Source: Oscarella lobularis
Lineage: Eukaryota; Porifera; Homoscleromorpha; Homosclerophorida; Oscarellidae
NCBI RefSeq assembly: GCF_947507565.1
Contig: NC_089183.1
Coordinates: 124,001 to 188,000, forward strand
Direction: 5' to 3'
DNA: 64,000 nt
Both the position numbers and the translations under genes were made by a program. Shown here piece after piece: positions 1-11,100 of the stretch (positions are counted from its first letter, which is position 1; every line of letters begins with the position of its first letter). The notes under the pieces were generated by a model. The model saw only the letters and a list, made by a program, of their open reading frames with translations, was not told the DNA's origin and searched no databases.

Positions 1-754
1 GCCGAATACTTCACGCTCGACGCGGAAAACATTCTCTGGGGTCGAATGTTTCGCAACGCCGGCTTCTACACAAACATAATGCTCTGGTAAGAAAGAACAG
101 CTAAACGTATTCTAAGCGGCGATGATATCGATCAGGACGTCCTTTACATTGTGGCTCGTTGCGAATTTTCTCTTTATCGCCGCTCCCAAAGCCGGAACTT
201 ACGTCTTCGGCCTAATCGGAGTCATTCTCCTCGCGGGAATAATTATCTATGCGGCTGTCGTATCCAATAGCGACGTACCCAATCTCAAGATTCCTTTCGA
301 AGACGGATATATTACCCTATCTTACGGTTGGTCTTTCTGGCTCGTTATGACCGCGGGAATATTCTGCATGGTCACGTGCCTCGTTTTTCTTCTATTGGAG
401 TTTCGTTTTCCTATCGCTTTTTACACGTTCTTTGATGTTAGCGTCGACGACGAAATTATAGGCGAAGAAGCGATCGGTGACGATGACGAAGACGACGACG
501 AAGATGACGAAGACGAATTGCCGCGTCCCAAAAGACATTTTACGAACGCGTTCGGTTTTAGCACGCGATATCGCGCTCCCAAGCGAAAGCCGCTCGATTC
601 GAACGACGCCGTTTTTGGAAATAACGGCGCCGGTGGTGGAAGGGTTAGGGAAGATCCCGTTGCGACGAGTGAAAAGGAGAAGGGAGGAATTGCTTTGGAA
701 GAAATCAAGCCCACTACCGGAGGTGGCGCGGACGACGACGCTACTCACATGTGA
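1..754 (+). CDS. DUOXA: DUOXA-like dual oxidase maturation factor (3' part)
   Basis: Partial gene; the 5' part lies outside the window. Exons 1-86 and 136-754 are joined by a 49-base GT-AG intron. The reading frame continues from GFYTNIMLW into TSFTLWLVANFLF, matching the DUOXA segment that reads GHYTSAMLW then WLLANVM in human DUOXA1. Two further hydrophobic segments follow, then FFDVSVDDE, close to the human FFNQSVDED after the last membrane span. The tail is cytosolic and very acidic (about 20 D/E in a row near residue 120), then Gly-rich. DUOXA proteins act in the ER to mature dual oxidase, which makes hydrogen peroxide. The ATG at 122 lies inside the intron and is not the start. Family call is from remembered human sequence. 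Confidence 0.8.
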
Positions 755-1035
755 TTTTTTTCGTCGATTTTTTTCTTTTCGTTTTTCGTGACTTTTTCGT
801 AGCGTTCGTGCCGATATTTAGTAGTATCAATTGTCAACATTGTTTCTTTCTCTCTTCACACTGATTTTTGATTTTTTGCGCATGCTCAGCCGAGCGCGCG
901 CGCTGATTTCATTTGTTTTTGGGGGAGAAACAGCGAAAACGAAGGAAGTCATCATCATCATCATAGTACGGTTTTTGTTCTTGTCAAAATAATAATTCTT
1001 CTAATGTGCGCATGCTCAGTCAACATACTAAAGAG
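755..1035. promoter_or_regulatory. Tail-to-tail intergenic gap with two NRF-1-like motifs
   Basis: The gap separates the convergent ends of the DUOXA-like gene (+) and the ZIP gene (-). The 13-mer TGCGCATGCTCAG occurs near 878 and TGCGCATGCTCAG again near 1005. It resembles the palindromic NRF-1 site (GCGCATGCGC). A short CAT repeat (tcatcatcatcatcat) lies near 950. No gene is seen. Regulatory use is inference, since both flanking genes end here. Confidence 0.35.
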
Positions 1036-1952
1036 TCAAATCCAAATCGCGAGCGAAGCCATGAGTCCGAAGCCGAGAGTCAGCGCCAGTACCTGGGAAG
1101 CAACTTTGCACAGCGTCATCTTGGCATCGAGCACTTGGGGCATAATGTCAACAAGCGATATATATAAAAAGGTCCCGGCTGCGATACAAATGCACGTGGC
1201 CTCCCACACGTCACCGTCGACAAAATTCGAAACGACGAGCCCCGTGACGATACCGAGAGGCGTGGCAAGCGAGAAAAACGTCAGAACCGTATAAAATATG
1301 TGCGTTTTGACTTGAGCGCGAACGAGACTCGAACCGAGCGCGAGACCGGCGAGAGATTTATGCGCGAGAATGGGACCGAAGATCTTAAGGAGTTGGGTTA
1401 CCGTGCTCTGAGCGCCGAGACCGAGACCGGCGAGAAAGGAATGGAAACCTAAACCGATTGAGAGTACGATGGCTGATGAGAGACTCGACGATCGGCGGAG
1501 ATAGCGCGCTAGGTCATCTTCTTCGGAGCCGATGCTGCCGCCTTGTATCGATGATTCCTTTGAGCTGTTGAGAAGCGCTTCGCGTTCTTTGACTTTTGGC
1601 ACGACTTTTTTCGCTGTCTTGTGTTCGACGAGCAGGTGGATGGCGACGAGGAGTATGAGCGACGCGTAGGCGATGACGGGACCCAATGGAAATCCGTTCA
1701 CGTGACTTGATAGTGGTCCGCTTCCAGATGGCAGCAAATGAACGGCTCCAGCAGCGATTAGAACTACGCATACTCTAGATAATACGTAGAAAAAGGTTTT
1801 AGTAGTAGTGTCTTGCCTCCGGCCGCGGCGAGATTGAGCAGTTTAGCGACGAATCCTTGCTGGACGATTTTCGCGACTAATCCACCGCCGAATCCGCACG
1901 CGAACGTTAAAACAGTCGACAGAGACTGCAGAATCGTCAGCGTCGAGCCCAT
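1036..1952 (-). CDS. ZIP-family zinc transporter (SLC39A1/2/3-like)
   Basis: Two exons, 1952-1817 and 1772-1036. The 44-base intron between them has a GC donor (GAG|GCAAGA) and an AG acceptor; only this join keeps frame and restores the ZIP motif AAGAVHLLPSG (family: HLLPEA). Downstream are the paired metal-site helices FHSFLAGLGLGAQ and HKSLAGLALG, then AGTFLYISLVDIMPQ, all typical of subfamily II plasma-membrane zinc importers. The variable loop between TM3 and TM4 is Ser/Lys-rich. Predicted length is about 290 aa and eight membrane spans. An alternative upstream ATG is at 2015. The paired-helix motifs normally carry His and Glu; here the Glu of HSxxEG is Leu-Ala, so ion preference may differ. 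Confidence 0.85.
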
Positions 1953-2085
1953 CGTGCTGAAGGCGCCGCTGATTCTCCACGGGAAGTGAGCGTCGATGAA
2001 GAACACGTGGTACATCGAATCACGTGATGATCCGGCCAAGAATTTTAATGAAGACGCAAAACTAATGATAGTTATTAGTAGTATT

Positions 2086-2919
2086 TTAGTGCTTTAGACA
2101 GCGTTCAAAGTAGGTAGAGCCAACGTAACCCCCGCGCATTGACTTGTGAACGTTCTGCTCAAATAATCGACGATTCGTGCTCAGAACTTCAGCCGCTTCC
2201 TTGTTAAGAGGATCATCTGGATTCGGCTCCTAAAATACACGTCTTGATTAAATTAATTAATTAAAAATATTGATTTACCAAAAATAAATATTGCAGTCCA
2301 TAAACAATAGCATTAATAGTTAACACAGGCTTCCAATCTTCCCTAAGATAATTAACTTAATTAAATCAAATTAAATTAATTATTTTTTCGTACCTCAATA
2401 TGTTGAGACAGACGTTTCCCTCTAGATCAATATTAGGATGATAGAGATTCGTCTCGCATTTGACTTTGGGTGCGTCATGTGGATATCCTTGTCCCACCTG
2501 TGTGCGCAACGCGCGCGCGCTAACGCGGAAAAAATGTATATCATTTTTCAACTCACCTTGAAACTGAATATAAATCGTCCGTTTTTATAGAATCCCTATA
2601 GGAAAAATTTTTTTCGTAGACAACAAAGTGGGTGGGGCCCCCTTATCATTTCTACGGCACCTCGTCCGGCGATATGATTAGTTTGAAGGTGAGCAGATCG
2701 TCGGGATCGGGAAATTTTATTTCGCACGTGGGCGGCAGATTGAGATCGTTGAGATCTGGGGCAGAAAAGGTCAGAGAGAAGGCGGAAGTGATGCAATCAC
2801 GTGTTTCACCCACCTTTTGTCATCCGCAAAAGCGCTGGCGACGACTTTTTCGCTTGGGACGACTTGCACGCCGCTTCGTCGTTCTTTTTCTGCTGTTTCA
2901 GCGAGAAGAGCCGAATCAT
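2086..2919 (-). CDS. UBE2M: NEDD8-conjugating enzyme UBE2M (Ubc12)
   Basis: Complete gene of six exons, about 180 aa. Exon 1 (2919-2814) encodes the UBE2M-specific N-terminus [12 protein letters not shown], which docks the NEDD8 E1 and DCN1. Exon 2 (2755-2661) gives [16 protein letters not shown]. Exon 3 is about 2595-2556. The next exon reads [13 protein letters not shown] and [16 protein letters not shown], with the catalytic Cys in NVCLN. Later exons read [10 protein letters not shown], then [15 protein letters not shown] and ending [11 protein letters not shown]. The enzyme passes NEDD8 to cullins. It is divergent from RPL39 with about 100 bases between start codons, so the two probably share a promoter. 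Confidence 0.95.
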
Positions 2920-3019
2920 CTCGGCTGAAACAAAGGAGAAACAATGAGACGTAGCGCTGCGTTAGACGTTGTACGGGCTCGTCGTTCCGCATGCGTATTT
3001 GATCGCTGCGGCTGCTATC

Positions 3020-3304
3020 ATGGTGAGCTTTGTCTTCTTCATCTGCTCGGTTCTTCGCAATCGGTTCATTTCGCGTTGTCTTCTACGTAGGCATCTCACA
3101 AGACGTTCAAAATAAAGCGTAAGCTGGCGAAAAAGATGGCGCAGAATCGCCCCATCCCGCAGTGGGTTCGTATGCGAACGGGAAACCGAATACGGTACGT
3201 TCGACGAACGTTTTCTTGGTCGAGCGAATAGTCCTAGCGTCTGTCTCACTTACAGATACAACTCGAAACGACGACACTGGCGCAGAACGAAGCTCGGGCT
3301 ATGA
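3020..3304 (+). CDS. RPL39: Ribosomal protein L39 (eL39)
   Basis: Complete 51-aa ribosomal protein, too short and too cut up to be seen as one ORF. Exon 1 codes only the initiator Met (3020-3022). Exon 2 (3091-3194) reads [19 protein letters not shown] then [16 protein letters not shown]. Exon 3 (3256-3304) reads [15 protein letters not shown] and stop. Both introns are GT-AG (3023-3090 and 3195-3255) and phases fit. eL39 lines the exit tunnel of the large subunit. A polyadenylation signal AATAAA is at 3359-3364. The UBE2M start is 100 bases away on the other strand. Confidence 0.97.
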
Positions 3305-3569
3305 GACTACTGACGTCATCAACGCAGTGTTTTTTTTAGCAAGAACGCGAGATGTATTAATAAAACAGTGCATTTCCACGTAACTAAAGGTCCCAGTCCC
3401 TCACCCAGACGAGTCACCTGACCCTACATCGACATCCCGTAAGAGTTTTCTTGAATGCCTTTTCTTGGTTGGTGAAATCATTGCCTGGGCCACGTTTTGC
3501 GTCAGAAAGTAATCCACCTGAAACCATAGATATATGAGAGAAGAAATCGCTCTGCTCTTACTGTAAACA
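3305..3569. other. RPL39 3' UTR and sulfotransferase promoter region
   Basis: Non-coding as far as can be seen. It contains the RPL39 polyadenylation signal at 3359-3364. A minus-strand open stretch at about 3401-3520 preceded by an AG acceptor looks coding-like but has no plausible upstream exons. Confidence 0.5.
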
Positions 3570-4728
3570 ATGATTCACATCCGCCGCTTGATCGCTCCGG
3601 CGACGATAGTCTTTTTGGGACTTTTATTCCTTACCTATCATTTTATCACGCAATCGAACCCTCGCCTGACGACCCGCGTACAACGGCGGACTGGGAAAGG
3701 CGGAGATGGAAGGGAATTGACCACCACGGTGATTCCCCGGAATCCCTATAACATTTCGGAGCATGGCTTCGCGTTTTCGAGCGTTCGTCGAATGCTCTTC
3801 TTTATCGGATATCCGCGAAGTTGTTCGACGCTCTTGAGCAGTTTTCTCGACGCTCATCCGAACGTCGTCATTGCGAACGAGTACAATTTCTTCAACGTCT
3901 GGCCTGAGATGCCCGAAAAACCGGAAAAATACGAACGCGATTTCATATATTCGGAATTGCTCCGAAATTCCATGCTTTCCGTTTCGCCGAAGGGAATTCG
4001 ACGAATCCGGGACAACGTAGGGGAAGGAGAGTTAGCCTATCGCGTACCGAATGAATGGAACGGAAAATACAATAAAACTATAGAGGTAAAAAACGAAACA
4101 TACTTAATTAAAATTAATTAATTAATTAATTAATTAATTAATTACCAGATAATTGGTGACAAGCATGCGTCTGCTACGCACGCTCTCACCCAACGAAACG
4201 CCCATATTTGGGGGGTGAAGAGATTGCACCAAATTGTCAACGTTCCCATTCAATTTCTTCATATCATACGAAATCCTTATGACAATATTGCCACATTGGC
4301 AATACGCGCCGTGACGAATAGGAACTTTATTCTGGAAGTAAGGGCTCTTACGTTTTCTCGTTTTTTTTTATTACGTCACTTTGTTTTCTTAGAAAAAGAT
4401 TCTCGATGACGAGGAGTCGATTTACTATAAAATCAATCAATATTTTAATTTAGTTTCGAAGGCGAATTTCCTACGAAAAAAGTACGACGTCATAGACATT
4501 CACAGCATTGATTTGCTTCGACATCCCAAAGAGACAATGAAGAAATTATGCGCAAAACTCGAAATCAAGTGCAGCGAAAAATACCTGAACAATTGCGCTA
4601 GTCTTCTCTTCAAAACGCCGTCCCAATCGCGAAAGAACGTGAAATGGACGCCAGCTCTAATTGAAAGAGTGAAAAAACTGAAAAAACGCTTTGACTTTTT
4701 ACGTCAATATTCGTTCACCAGCGATTAA
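3570..4728 (+). CDS. Golgi-type sulfotransferase family protein
   Basis: Three phase-0 exons (3570-4085, 4149-4337, 4393-4728) give about 345 aa. Residues 8-26 form a single hydrophobic signal-anchor (IAPATIVFLGLLFLTYHFI), so this is a type II membrane protein facing the Golgi lumen. The PAPS 5'-phosphosulfate loop is FFIGYPRSCSTLLSSFLDAHP. The 3'-phosphate motif is HIIRNPYDNIATLAI. The C-terminal part is basic and Lys-rich. The acceptor substrate cannot be told. It is not the NDST, which lies further right. Confidence 0.8.
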
Positions 4729-4812
4729 AATCAACTAATTAATATTCTGTGTGCCTGTGAAGATGCGTAGATATTAACATGATTTTATTGACATCACGTG
4801 CTTGGGATTTTT

Positions 4813-6409
4813 TCACATTGTTACAGAACGAATGTTGTCACAGACAATGGTCAGGTTTTCTTTCCACGTGACCAGACGCTCCTTCAGGGAATTCCATTGA
4901 GGCATATCGTACTTCCGGTGCATCATAGAACTAAATTAATTAATTAATTAACGCACGCACTTATTAGTCTATAAATAATTATTATTTGATTTCTTACGTC
5001 ACTGAGACTTTTTGGTCAACTTGATTGATTTTTGCTTTGATTAATTTTGCTCGAATTGCTACAAGAGAGAAAATGATGATGAAAAGGGATTTTGCTACTT
5101 TTATACCGTCTATGACAAATTCTTCAATTTTCTCTCTTTCCAGATTGAGGTTTTGCGCGATGACGTCAAAACTGACTTCCGTCGAAACGGCGGCGAGAGA
5201 AATCAAAGTCAAAAGCCGAATCTTTCTCAAATTTCCATCATAATTCAACCCTAAAGAAAAGAGAACCAATTAAAAAAATCCACAAAAAAACGCGCAAACC
5301 AACCTTTCTCCGTCATAAAATCCTTATTCCGCGAATAGAAATCCAAATAATCGGCCATAGTCCCCTCAACAAAAATCCTCAACAACTAAGAAAAAATATA
5401 CATAATAAATAAGATTAAGACGCACCGAGTCACTGACCTCATATATGAGAGATCCCTTGAGCGCGATGACAGGAGCCAAGGCTAGCAAATGATCCAATAT
5501 CAACGCCTCTGGATCCTCTATAACATCAACAATGCATTGTTCAGCGTCCGAAGCCGCTGTCACTGCCTCATCCACTGAAGCATATGTCTTGAGTAAAGCC
5601 ACTTGAGCTTCACTCGCTTCCCTATGTATGTACATACTAATTATTTAATTTTTTCGTATATATTTAACTTTCTGTTTTTTGAAGTGTCTCAATGCTTTGT
5701 GTAGCGCGCGATACGCCTCTCGCGCTTTCGCTTTGTCCACGTTTTCCGTCGCTAGACGCGCGGTCAGCTGAAAACAAAAAATCAATAATTAAATAAATTA
5801 TCTAATTGAGGTGTAGACCTGTTTGAGATTCCATGGGACGAGGGGCGTGGCTCCGAGGCTAACGGAAGCAGAGAGAACGCTCATCCAAATGTCGAGACGA
5901 AGAGATTCAATTCCCGTCATCATATCCAATATGAAATAGACGTTGTATAGTCTACGTAATCAATCTATTAACGCGCGTTAAGGAAATCCATAGGGGTTAC
6001 AATTTGAGTCGAAATTCCGTTAGATTTTCGCTAATTTGTTTTTGGAGTGAACGTATTAGCGTTTCGACGTCGTCCAGCGCGAAAGAAGGAACGAACGATA
6101 GAACGCTATTCAGAACGCATTCCGCTTCTAATCGAATTAATTAATTTATTTATTTATTTATTCTATGTTTCCTTTTTGCCTGTTTCCGACGCTTTTTCGA
6201 GATAGGCGCTAATTTTCTGCGCTATTTTGATGACGATTTGCGACGTTTTCGAATCTTCGTCGAGTCCCAAGTCGATTCCCAGCGATTCGACGTATTCTCG
6301 CAGTTCGCTCGCCTAAATGAGGACTCCGGTACAGTTCGGGGTGCTAGAGGAGTGCGCTGGGCACCTGTGCATGCTCGGATATGCCGATAAAAACGGGAAC
6401 GGACGCCAT
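4813..6409 (-). CDS. EIF3M: Translation initiation factor eIF3 subunit M
   Basis: Intron-rich gene with stop at 4813-4815 and start at 6409. The first exon reads MASVPVFIGISEHAQ (human MSVPAFIDISEEDQ). A middle exon reads DPEALILDHLLALAPV, matching human DPNAFLFDHLLTLKPV. The PCI part reads KIRLLTLISLAAVSTEVSFD, then FVIDGIKVAKS; the winged-helix end reads KINQVDQKVSVT then PQWNSLKERLVTWKENL. It is a component of the eIF3 complex that recruits the 40S subunit. Its ATG is only 47 bases from the LIPT1 ATG on the opposite strand. Confidence 0.92.
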
Positions 6410-6456
6410 GTGCTTCTACGCTATCCGGGAAAGACAGCGTTCCCGTACAACCTCCT
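6410..6456. promoter_or_regulatory. 47-base bidirectional promoter / 5' UTR between EIF3M and LIPT1
   Basis: This is the entire space between the two divergent start codons. It must hold both 5' UTRs, or the transcripts overlap 5' to 5'. No TATA box is visible. Inference from gene positions only. Confidence 0.6.
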
Positions 6457-7901
6457 ATGATTTGCTTCAAGTCGCTTTCTCGAAGCCCTCACTACAATTT
6501 GGCGCTCGAAGAATGGTTTTTAAAAGTTAATATGAAACGAGGCTTAGAACGAACCTACTCTCTAGGTTGATAGCCAATTGGAATTTTGCAAAATGTAGCA
6601 TTTTGTATCTTTACGAGAATTCGCCGGCTGTAATACGAAATCTAAAGATTTTTCTATTTCTAATAAAGCGTCTCTTTAGATTGTCATCGGAAGACATCAG
6701 GTTCGAGAATAAATGTATTATTAATTAATTAATTAAAACTTTCTATTAGAATCCTTGGCTCGAGTGCAACATTCCCGTATGCAGAAAAAATCACGTTGAT
6801 ATCGTAAGGAGGCAGAGTGGCGGAGGAACAGTTTATCACGTGGGCGCACATCACATTCACTCATTTTTTGAATTATTTTTGTCTCAGGACATAGGAAACG
6901 TCAATCTATCGTTTCTTACGTCAAAACACGAATACAAAAGATTAAAAAATTTGGAGTTTATTATTAGAGTGCTACGTAATCAATTAGGAATCAAAGACGT
7001 CACAATATCCCCAAGAGAAGACCTTATGTTATTTGATAGATTTAAGGTTTTTAATTAAAAAACGCCACTTTAGCTCATTGATTTCTAAAAGGGTTTTGGC
7101 TAGATATCCGGGTCAGCATCGCGAATAACCCGTATAGGCGCCTTTCATCACTGCACTTTGCTTCTCAACGTAAACTCGCACAAAATTAAAACGTATCTTA
7201 GTCCCAAAGATGTGAGAGACACGTGGACGTTTTTTAAATCAATATAATAACGTCTACATATGTATTATTGCAGATTGGTATTGTTACCAAGGCAACTCCT
7301 AGCACGCGTTCTCCAGTGGGAAATCTATCCCAGATTGCATCCGGGGTAGATTTTGAAAGAATTTCTGTTGCCATGGCATCAGAAATTGACTGTAAAGTCC
7401 CGGAGAACGTTGACCCAACAAAAGAAAATACGTACAAAGGAATAGGTCGCATAGCGGATAAACTCAAGGTAAAAGAAAAGGGGGGAAACGATAGATACGG
7501 ACACGCCCCCAACGGTTGCTATAGAGTTGGGACTGGACGTTTGGAAAAACGCCGTTTTTTCTTATAAGGGGACTTAAGAACAAAGATTGCGTAAGACAAA
7601 GCCTATAGAAAAATCCCTAGAACAATTCTTTCTTTCTAAAGTCTCTAGAGCTCCAGTGTAGAGACGGAACCATAGAAACGGCAAAGATTACGAGTCCCGT
7701 ATTAGATCCCCATGTACAAGAAACAGTCGAAGATTATTTACAAGGCAAAATAGAAAATAACTTTTTCTCATAATTAATTTAATTAATTCAGGGTGTCCTC
7801 TGCGAGAAATCGATTTGAAAATCGCTCTACAAATGGCAACGGAAACTATAGGCGTCGAAATTAATTCTATAAAACAGTTAATTTTGTCTGCGGGGTTTTA
7901 A
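6457..7901 (+). CDS. LIPT1: Lipoyl amidotransferase LIPT1
   Basis: About nine exons. The first reads HYNLALEEWFLK, then AxLYLYENSPA, then IVIGRHQ, then NPWLECNIPVC and RRQSGGGTVYH, then DIGNVNLSFLTSKHEY, the lipoate/biotin ligase fold signature. Next come SGSASRITRIGAFHHCTLL, ATPSTRSPVGNLSQI, WDWTFGKTP, ELQCRDGTIETAKI and a C-terminal exon ending IKQLILSAGF. The last intron has a GC donor (ACAAG|GCAAAA), required to keep frame into GCPLREIDLKIALQM. LIPT1 is mitochondrial and moves lipoyl groups onto 2-oxoacid dehydrogenase E2 subunits. Its stop lies 19 bases from the NDST stop, so the convergent 3' UTRs must overlap. Confidence 0.92.
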
Positions 7902-7920
7902 TTAATTAATTAATTAATTA

Positions 7921-10900
7921 ATCATTTAAATTGAGCTTTTGAAGCCAGCGGGGAAGTTTTTGATTCGATTCTAATAAAATTTTCGCTAACCTTTTATTGT
8001 GAGACTGAAAATAGGATTGGAGAAATTCCAGCAGTGCGTCGTCTAGATTGGCATTATTCCATGACGTCATTGATTGACACGTGACTGCGGTTGAATTAGA
8101 AACGAGACAAAAACGTCTCGTATCTTTATTCAATCTATTAATTATTGATTTATAGGTGTCAACGCGTAATTAGGTGTACTACACGCACTTTAGAATTCTT
8201 TCGTAATCAAACTGCTCTTTGATTTCGAGAAATGTTTGAATTTCTGCCAAAGAATTGACGGGATTCGTTTCAAAGTTATCTTTATCCAAAATTAATATCT
8301 GGCATGATAAGAATAATATGTACGTTATAATTAAATAATGACCAAACCTGATCACGTGAATATTTCTGCATAAAAACGTGTATCAAATTCGCGTGCAATC
8401 CCATTCGAAGGCACTCGGGCATTTCGCTCATTTCAAATAGTCGATTCAGCAGAGAATTCTACGTACATCAAATCTAAAATATACGTATATAACCTAAACA
8501 CTATTTACCTTGCAATGCTCGAGTACAAAACGTATGGGATCTTCAAAAAGAAAGACAATCTTCGCGTCGGGTAAAAGAGCGTGAACGCGAGCTAAAAAAT
8601 CGACGTCCGCGCTTTCAATTTCAAATGAATCAATAATAAAATAATCCGTTTCCAAATTAGGAAACAGCGTCATATACCTGTACCCCCCAAAAAAAGATGA
8701 ATAAAAACGCCCCCTCCAAGCGTTTTAATTCGTCGTACCAGTCGAGACCGGACATGTAATGTCTCGTGAAAAATTGAGTCGATTTCCGGGTTTTTGATAA
8801 AACACGTGGATGAAAAGTTAGCCAATTGTGAAGAAGAGGAACGCCGACATTTGGGGGACCGACTACTAAAACGTTTGGCAAACTGTTGCAAGGCTTATCG
8901 GAGTTCCAAATTTCCTTGTGTAACGGATTCAAGCAAGGTGGCTACGTACGTATGCTTAAACCTATTGATTATTAATCAATATTTATTTTTACCTGCCAAA
9001 TGGGAGTTTCATCTTCCGGGTAATCGCTAAAATATATTTCGGCTAATACGGCTGGAGGACGAAATTCTAATTGAATATTTGTTCGATGATGAACGAATCT
9101 GATTAGAGTTTTCCACATGAAATTTGCCAGTCGATCGCTACCATAATTAGACATATGCGTCATAAAAATGCTAATCTAATACACACGTAAAATTCTGAAT
9201 TTACTAATTAATTAATTTCTTTGACGCACCTTATTATTCAATAGAGTTTGAAAAACGACGCCCCCTTGAACGCTCTCCTCTAATGCGTCAAGTCCTCCCT
9301 GATATTCCTCAAAAGTATTCACACTCGTATAAACACCGCAGATTTGCCGAGGCAAAACCTATAAATAAATAATAGAAAGGATACACGTATGAATATTATT
9401 AATCAATGTCCTTTCTAGAAGAGGAGTCGTCTCGAGACTTACTTGTATTCCTTTATACTTGAACCCTCGTATCTTATATGCTGGCTTGTTATTGGGATGG
9501 AGATACGATGACGTCACGCTTACATTATAGACTCGTTTCCACGCTTTGTACAAGGGCTCGTGGACCGGATAAACCCCGGAATGATGCGGAGCAACCGAAT
9601 AGTGAGGAACCAAAGGAAGACCACGTGACAACCCAAAATCTTTATTAGATTCCATCGCCATGACGAGATCATTAATACGGGAATATTTGTGCGGTTGCTC
9701 GTGTCGCGGCATGTGTCCGAACCAGAGGAATTCCGAAGCGTTGCTAAGCAACGCGTCATCACCGGCGTTCTCAATCGGAGAACCGACGCGAAAAAATTTG
9801 GAGGAGAAACCTAAATAGAAACGAAACCCGGATATGTGCTGTCGTATCCACGATTGCGTTTGAATGAGAGCTCCGACGTCGTTGGGAGTTAATCGTATGC
9901 CCGTTTTGCCCGTGAATATATCATCTATGTCGATTTGAATGTACCGCGTCGATGATACGGGAATCGAGGCGGACGAAGCAAAGTGAAGGGCGTCGAGAAA
10001 AAGAACGTGGAAAAGCCAAAAATCTGCGTCACTGAAACCGAAGAAAATTTGACGAATTTTTCCAATTCCCAAAAGGGCTAAGCTGCTCTTCATTGGCTTC
10101 TTTTGACGTTTCATTGTAGATAACCCGTATAATACGGGACTGTAGTCTCGATTTCGCGTCATCAGTTTGACCCATTGCTTCGATTTGACGTCACTTGTAT
10201 AGGGAATGTCTTTGCTAGCGCGCGTTAGACGCAAATGAGATGACGCTTTTGCGCTGACGCTCACATTTCGAATTGTTACTATGGGAACGAGAGCAATTTG
10301 AAATTCTTCGAGACGAATAATGGAATCGGTAGGCGTGGCGAAAAACACGTGACCAACTTGATATTGACGCGAAAATTCGAGAAGAAATTCTTTATCCAAT
10401 GGCTCAAGTTTTAGATAAGTCGTCACGTGATCAAAAAAGAGTAGAGCAAATCGACTCGTAAGGGTTCGGCGAGTCGAATCGTAGCGCGTTAAGACAAGTC
10501 GCGATGGACTTGAAAGATTGTGGAGAATAAATAATATTCGATTTCTATTCAGTTGCTCTTTTATGGCTTCGCCGTTTTTCGTTTGGCTGTGCGGAACGAT
10601 GACCAGAACGCGAGGATCGCGTAGAGGATTCGTCGGCGAACCGGCGTGGGACGTGAAACGGTGTGACGTCAGAGTCGGAGGAGGGGCGTGGTACTCATTC
10701 TCCTCCTCTTCTTCCTCTTCTTCTTCGTCCTCCGTTTCGCTTTCGTACGTACCAAGTCTTACGTAGAGAGCGTCTTCGGAAAGGCTCGGCGTGTTGGCGC
10801 CGTTCTTATATAAGTTGTTCGTCGTTTTGATCGCGTGTTTCGACGCGTTTTCCTCGAGAGGAGCCTCGGCAAAGAATTGAAACACAATCAACGTCGTTAC

Positions 10901-10963
10901 AACGAAAAGACTCAGTAGGCAGCCAATTCGCAGAATTGTCGATAGTCTTCGAGGCAAAAACAT
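7921..10963 (-). CDS. NDST: Heparan sulfate N-deacetylase/N-sulfotransferase with degenerate sulfotransferase loop
   Basis: Type II membrane protein; the likely start is the ATG at 10963 (MFLPRRLSTILRIGCLL, signal-anchor). A long first exon carries an acidic stem and the N-deacetylase domain with DIDDIFTGKTGIRLT, FSSKFFRVG, AGDDALLS, FWFGHMPRHEQPH-like and VAPHHSGVYPVH, all well kept. The next exons read VLPRQICGVY and FMTHMSNYGSDRLA. The C-terminal sulfotransferase region is recognisable (HKEIWNSDKPC, GLDWYDEL, LPRWLQKLNLND) but its PAPS loop reads GPPNVGVPLL where NDST has GPQKTGTTAL, so the catalytic Lys is Asn. The 3'-phosphate motif is also weak (EDPIRFVLEH). It may act mainly as a Golgi GlcNAc N-deacetylase. 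Confidence 0.88.
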
Positions 10964-11100
10964 CGCGAAAAAGCAAAAACCCGGATACGAGGCGTGGACC
11001 CCCGGATAAAAATTCAATACTGCACTGGGGACGGGGACTACATATTCTATTATACATGTGTATATACTGTACCTCTCTAAGTTACAAAAAAACTATTTAT

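Noticed and set aside
3401-3520. Minus-strand exon reading VDYFLTQNVAQAMISPTK
   Set aside because: Good acceptor and stop, but upstream exons would have to lie inside the opposite-strand sulfotransferase gene; no partner exon found.
10518-10766. Plus-strand open frame with a Ser run
   Set aside because: Shadow of the acidic Glu-rich stem of the NDST gene on the other strand.
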